From Methanobacteriota archaeon (GTDB taxonomy: Archaea; Methanobacteriota; Methanobacteria; Methanobacteriales; Methanobacteriaceae), in the NCBI GenBank assembly GCA_023440975.1, contig JAEZRD010000010.1, forward strand, positions 1 through 9,192: a stretch of DNA of 9,192 nt, read 5' to 3'. Shown here piece after piece: positions 5,957-9,192 of the stretch (positions are counted from its first letter, which is position 1; each line of letters begins with the position of its first letter). The translations under genes were made by a program, and so were the position numbers. The notes under the pieces are model-generated. The model saw only the letters and a program-made list of their open reading frames with translations. It made no database searches and was not told the DNA's origin.

Positions 5957-7357
5957 TTATAAGCTAGGCTTATTATCTTCTGTTATTAATTCTCCTTCTT
6001 CACCATATCGTTTAATATCTTTTCCACAATAGTAATATGAATATATCCAGCTTACTAATCCTCCAACAAGTTTTCCTAATACTATTGCTATTAATATTAG
6101 TGCAAAATTTGCATTAAAGAATAAAACAACAATACTAACAAATGCTATTGGACATATAAGTTCTTGTAAAAAAGTTGTAGCTAAACTAGTAGGTCCTTTA
6201 CCAATTCCTTGGAAATAACCACTACAAATTGTTCCTAATGGTTGAGAAATGAAGAATATTATCATAATGCGTAACATCAATATTATATCTGGGGTTAATT
6301 TAGCTGTTTGTGGAGAGTAAGTAAATAAAAGTACTATTTGTGGTGCGAATATGAAAATAAGGAGTCCTATACTTATTCCAAGTATTAATCCTAATTTTGT
6401 GGCATATTTAAAAACATTTTTTAATCTTAAAAATTTACGACCACCATAAGATGCTCCTTCAACAGTTGTTGTTGCTAATTTTAATCCTATTGCGGGAACC
6501 ATACCAAATGCAACCACTCTCATTCCTGCTGTGTAAGTTGCTACTGCATCAATGTTTATTACTGTGGATAGGATAGTGTTTACAAATCCCATTTGTACTG
6601 AAACACAAATCATTTCCATACTTGCTGGAATACCTACAATTAGTAATGCCCATATTATTTTTTTATTAATTTTTAAAAATTTTGGTTGGATTTGAGAATA
6701 AGTATCTTTTTTAATTATTATCCAATATGCTAGAACTATACATGGGATTATAGAGGATATGACTGTGGATAGTGCTGCTCCTTGAATTCCCATTTTGAAT
6801 GTGAACATTAGAATTGGATCTAAGATTGCATTCATAACACTTGATAATGCCATTATGTATAATGCCCTATTCATATCACCTTCAGCTCTAAGTATTCCAG
6901 ATAGCATAGCCATTAACATGACAAATATTGCACCTTCAAATATTATAGTGTTATATTGCACCGCCATATCAATAACACTCTTACCACCTATAGCTAAAAG
7001 TATTGGTTTTTGGAAAATTAGTACAAAAAGAGATACAAATATTGACATGATAATTATTAAAACAATTGCTTGAGTTGATGCTTGATTAGCTTTTTCATGA
7101 TTTTTAGCCCCAATATAACGAGCAATAAGACTTGTTCCTCCTGCACCCATACCATTAGCAAAACCATTTAAAAGCATGAATAATGGCATTGTAACTCCTA
7201 AAGATGCAAGAGCCCCTGGACCTAAAAGAGATATCCAAACACCATCAATAAGATTATAAGACTGCGTAATAAGCATTCCTAAAATCATAGGAATCATCAT
7301 AGTCCGCAATGCAACTTTATAATCTCCAAAAAGCAAATCTAAATTTTTATTAGCCAT
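5957..7357 (-). CDS. MATE family efflux transporter
   Basis: This protein of about 466 residues has the twelve hydrophobic segments and two-fold repeat of MATE (multidrug and toxin extrusion) antiporters, which export cations, drugs or metabolites using H+ or Na+ gradients. Counting from the longer start at 7369, marks include LLFGDYKVALRTMMIPMILG (12-31), GAGGTSLIARYIGA (75-88), RAEGD (161-165), NAILDPILMF (180-189) and GYFQGIGKGP (384-393). All are typical of the NorM/DinF/MepA-like branch. I prefer the ATG at 7357, which has GGGGG five bases upstream. The ATG at 7369 overlaps the marR stop codon by one base (TAATG) and lacks a ribosome site, but would add only MGVF. Coupling to marR is translational in either case. 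The substrate is not readable from sequence. Confidence 0.93.
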   Translation of the reverse strand: MANKNLDLLFGDYKVALRTMMIPMILGMLITQSYNLIDGVWISLLGPGALASLGVTMPLFMLLNGFANGMGAGGTSLIARYIGAKNHEKANQASTQAIVLIIIMSIFVSLFVLIFQKPILLAIGGKSVIDMAVQYNTIIFEGAIFVMLMAMLSGILRAEGDMNRALYIMALSSVMNAILDPILMFTFKMGIQGAALSTVISSIIPCIVLAYWIIIKKDTYSQIQPKFLKINKKIIWALLIVGIPASMEMICVSVQMGFVNTILSTVINIDAVATYTAGMRVVAFGMVPAIGLKLATTTVEGASYGGRKFLRLKNVFKYATKLGLILGISIGLLIFIFAPQIVLLFTYSPQTAKLTPDIILMLRIMIIFFISQPLGTICSGYFQGIGKGPTSLATTFLQELICPIAFVSIVVLFFNANFALILIAIVLGKLVGGLVSWIYSYYYCGKDIKRYGEEGELITEDNKPSL

Positions 7358-7368
7358 AAATACCCCCA

Positions 7369-7839
7369 TTAATCAGAATTCAAATCATTTAAACATTTAC
7401 TTGATAATTTATGTAATTCTTTAAAAAATATAGGATTTAAATCTTTAAAGCCCATTTGTTCTTCCCATTCTAAATTATATTTTATTATTTTTTCTGTAAG
7501 TTCTTTACCTTTTGGTGTTATGAAAATTTGATTTTTTCTACGATTTTCAGGATTAACTTCCCTAGTTATATATCCTTCTTCTTCTAATTTTCTTAAAGAA
7601 TTTGCTACAGTTGATTTATTTAAACCAAATGTTTTTACTATATCATCTTGGCTTAATCCATCATTTGCAAGAATTGGCATGATTAGTTTTATTTCACTTA
7701 AGTATATGTTAGAAACATCCAATCTTTGGATTAAATACTTTTTTTCACTTCTTGCTATGAAAGATATTTGTGCAATTAGTGCTACTTGGTTTATGTAATC
7801 TTCAGAATTTATTTTTAAGGAATCATTGTTTTTTTCCAT
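7369..7839 (-). CDS. MarR-family transcriptional regulator
   Basis: This 156-residue winged-helix regulator has the MarR layout: N-terminal dimerisation helices (about 12-60), the first DNA-binding helix LSQDDIVKTFGL (62-73), the recognition helix NKSTVANSLRKLEEEG (74-89), a beta wing REVNPENRRKNQIFITPKG (93-111) with the usual conserved arginines, and a C-terminal dimer helix (112-150). MarR proteins are usually dimeric repressors released by small ligands and often govern a neighbouring exporter. Here the gene overlaps or nearly abuts the MATE gene downstream, so it probably controls its own operon. The start at ATG 7839 has GAGGG about 9 bases upstream. No cysteine suggests redox sensing (only Cys149 is present), so ligand binding is more likely. 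Confidence 0.9.
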   Translation of the reverse strand: MEKNNDSLKINSEDYINQVALIAQISFIARSEKKYLIQRLDVSNIYLSEIKLIMPILANDGLSQDDIVKTFGLNKSTVANSLRKLEEEGYITREVNPENRRKNQIFITPKGKELTEKIIKYNLEWEEQMGFKDLNPIFFKELHKLSSKCLNDLNSD

Positions 7840-7888
7840 CTTTATTTTCCCTCAAAATTTTTTTTTTAGTTAATAATAGTTGTAGCTT

Positions 7889-7923
7889 AAAAATATTTAA
7901 ATGTATTGTTACAAAACTGTTTT
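7889..7923 (-). promoter_or_regulatory. Probable promoter and operator of the marR-MATE-DUF169 operon
   Basis: Read on the minus strand, a TATA-like TTTAAATA lies at 7901-7894, which would start transcription near 7872 and leave about 32 bases before the marR ATG. Immediately upstream are two overlapping short palindromes: TTGTTACAA (7906-7914) and AAAAC-T-GTTTT (7913-7923). They cover the position of the BRE/upstream element, where a repressor could block TFB/TBP. Autoregulation is inferred from the MarR family; the palindromes are short and could be chance. Confidence 0.4.
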
Positions 7924-7929
7924 AATATA

Positions 7930-7990
7930 AAACTAAAAAAATAGGGAAAATCAAAAAAAAGTAATTTATAAAAAAAAATAAAAAAAGAGA
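7930..7990 (-). terminator. T-rich terminator after the HEAT-repeat gene
   Basis: On the minus strand, several T runs follow the stop of the HEAT-repeat gene: 7 T at 7980-7986, 9 T at 7970-7978, 8 T at 7953-7960 and 7 T at 7935-7941. They fit archaeal oligo-T termination and separate this gene from marR. Confidence 0.6.
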
Positions 7991-7995
7991 AAATA

Positions 7996-8709
7996 TTAAT
8001 TCTTAAAGAAATCTTTATTCTGCTTAACAATCTTCTTCATAGCTTTTAAACGTTTTTTAGGAGTAGAACCTAACTCATCTTCACTCATATCAACAACATT
8101 ATTTTCAACAAGCAACTCAAATTGTTTAGGAATAATAGCTTCTTCAGCCTTTTGAATAGACTTATTACAAGCCTTCTTAAAATCTTTATCTTTTTCTTTA
8201 CGTCTAGCTTTCTTAATCAAAGCAACAGACTCTTCAGTACCTAAATCTCCAAGAGAACGAATACCCGCAAGACGAACACCCCAATCTTCATCTTCTAAAC
8301 CTTTAGAAATACTACCCATTTCACTTACAGCTTCTAATTCACCAAGACCTCTAACAGCAACTTTTCTAACAATAGGATCTTCATCCCCAACAGCTTCAAC
8401 AAGATAAGGAATAACCTTTTCATCACCAGTTTGTTTTAAAGCATAAGTAATGAATCTCTTATTTTGACCTTCTTCCTCACCAAATCTAGCAATAAGCTTA
8501 TCTACAGCAACATCCCCCATAGTACCCAAAATTTCAGCAGCTTTAAATCTAACAGGAGCACTTTCATCAGTAGTGGCTTCAATTAAAGGATTAATAGCAA
8601 CTTCATCATTAACCCCTTCTAAACTATTAATTGCTAATTTACGAGTAGCTACATCATCACTACTTAATTTTTCTAATGCTTCATCCATAGATAATTTTTC
8701 ATCTACCAT
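7996..8709 (-). CDS. HEAT-repeat (PBS lyase-like repeat) protein
   Basis: This 237-residue protein is built almost wholly of short two-helix HEAT/PBS-lyase-like repeats. Units are visible at about 9-34, 36-65, 66-95, 97-126, 133-158 and 160-188, with cores such as DDVATRKLAINSLEG, APVRFKAAEILGTMGD, DPIVRKVAVRGLGEL and DWGVRLAGIRSLGDLG. A lysine-rich C-terminal segment (217-237) follows. Such solenoids act as protein-binding scaffolds; no catalytic residues are seen, and the phycobilin-lyase label is only a domain name here. The ATG at 8709 is preceded by GGTGAT at 8715-8720 with a 5-base gap, a good match to the archaeal 16S 3' end. It diverges from the lhr-like gene and is followed by a T-rich terminator, so it is probably monocistronic. 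The partner is unknown. Confidence 0.92.
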   Translation of the reverse strand: MVDEKLSMDEALEKLSSDDVATRKLAINSLEGVNDEVAINPLIEATTDESAPVRFKAAEILGTMGDVAVDKLIARFGEEEGQNKRFITYALKQTGDEKVIPYLVEAVGDEDPIVRKVAVRGLGELEAVSEMGSISKGLEDEDWGVRLAGIRSLGDLGTEESVALIKKARRKEKDKDFKKACNKSIQKAEEAIIPKQFELLVENNVVDMSEDELGSTPKKRLKAMKKIVKQNKDFFKN

Positions 8710-8901
8710 ACTTTATCACCAAATTAATCAAAATAATTCAAAAAAATAATATTAATCTTATATTAATTAAGTTAAAATAATTAATAATTTATTAATTCTA
8801 AATTTTATTAAAACTATTATTTAAATTTATAAGTTAAACAAAACTAAATATATTAATACAACTAAATAACAATAAAAAAAAATACTCTTATAGATAAAAA
8901 C
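8710..8901. promoter_or_regulatory. Divergent promoter region between the HEAT-repeat and helicase genes
   Basis: This 192-bp A/T-rich gap has no gene. For the minus strand, a TATA-like block around 8756-8767 would start transcription about 25 bases before the HEAT-gene ATG. It overlaps an 8-bp direct repeat ATATTAAT (8749-8756 and 8760-8767, 11-bp spacing). For the plus strand, AAATATATTA (8846-8855) lies about 50 bases before the helicase ATG, suggesting a leader of about 25 bases without an evident Shine-Dalgarno site. Confidence 0.45.
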
Positions 8902-9192
8902 ATGATAACAAGACAAGAAAAATCTTATTCTAAAAATGAGATTTATAAAAATCTCCATCCATGGGTTAAAGAATGGTTTGACAATACATTCAACGATTTC
9001 ACCCCTGCCCAAAAAAAGGCAATAATGGACATACACCAACATAAAAATGTACTAATCAGTTCACCAACTGGTTCAGGTAAAACATTAACCGCATTCTTAA
9101 GCATAATTAGTGAACTCACCACATTAGCAGAAAAAGAAGAATTAGAAGATAAAGTTTACTGTATTTACATAAGCCCATTAAAAGCATTAGAT
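8902..9192 (+). CDS. Lhr-family superfamily 2 DNA helicase, N-terminal 97 residues
   Basis: An open frame from ATG 8902 continues to the right edge. It shows the start of an Lhr-type (large helicase-related) ATPase. A Q-motif-like FNDFTPAQKKAI lies at about residues 30-41. Motif I (Walker A) is SSPTGSGKTLTAF (53-65), and motif Ia YISPLKALD (89-97) is the last readable part. YxSPLKAL and SPTGSGKTLxAF are characteristic of Lhr proteins, which translocate 3'-5' on single-stranded DNA and unwind forks or RNA-DNA hybrids in DNA repair. The N-terminal extension of about 29 residues before the Q motif, containing LHPWVKEWF, also fits Lhr. No ribosome site is clear before the ATG. The DEAH box, second RecA domain and Lhr-specific C-terminal domains are outside the window, so the Lhr1/Lhr2 subtype cannot be told. 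Confidence 0.9.
   Translation, partial: MITRQEKSYSKNEIYKNLHPWVKEWFDNTFNDFTPAQKKAIMDIHQHKNVLISSPTGSGKTLTAFLSIISELTTLAEKEELEDKVYCIYISPLKALD

Noticed and set aside
6795..7073. Plus-strand open frame of 92 codons inside the MATE gene
   Set aside because: It is antisense to membrane-segment codons, which readily give long hydrophobic shadow frames; there is no independent support.
8827..9042. Minus-strand hydrophobic open frame of 71 codons
   Set aside because: It overlaps the helicase N terminus, whose Walker A and SPLKAL motifs prove the plus frame; the hydrophobic product is an A/T artefact.

Overview
The window looks like chromosomal DNA from a very AT-rich methanogenic archaeon, most likely order Methanobacteriales and probably Methanosphaera or a close Methanobrevibacter relative. 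The evidence is archaeal: a NucS/EndoMS mismatch endonuclease with a C-terminal PCNA-binding-like tail, an Lhr-type helicase, a single-span zinc-ribbon protein with a glycosylation-rich outer domain, Shine-Dalgarno sites of the GGAGG/GGTGAT type, TTG starts, oligo-T terminators and AT-only intergenic DNA. The genus is an inference; there is no rRNA or other marker here.

Layout from left to right. (1) The 5' part of a MetX-like alpha/beta hydrolase runs off the left edge on the minus strand. (2) Divergent from it is a plus-strand run: a small TM2 membrane protein, nucS and mntP. (3) A hypothetical minus-strand gene converges on mntP. (4) Divergent from that are two plus-strand genes: a membrane-anchored zinc-ribbon protein and a Nit2-like carbon-nitrogen hydrolase (omega-amidase type). 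(5) A tight minus-strand unit, marR-MATE-DUF169, converges on the hydrolase across a small hairpin. (6) A minus-strand HEAT-repeat protein follows. (7) The first 97 codons of an Lhr-family helicase leave the right edge on the plus strand.

Most genes look like ordinary core or household genes: mismatch repair (nucS), Mn(II) export (mntP), metabolite repair or nitrogen salvage (Nit2-like), and helicase (lhr). The clearest multi-gene unit is marR-MATE-DUF169. Its MarR regulator probably controls its own operon from a promoter at about 7890-7925, the MATE protein probably exports a small molecule, and the cysteine-bearing DUF169 protein has no known function. This unit is the best candidate here for an uncharacterised system, although each family on its own is known.

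I see no rRNA, tRNA, CRISPR array, insertion sequence, integrase or phage gene. No stretch over 300 bases lacks a gene. The intergenic gaps (about 165 bp at 420-583, 169 bp at 2868-3036, 156 bp at 7840-7995 and 192 bp at 8710-8901) hold promoters and T-rich terminators.
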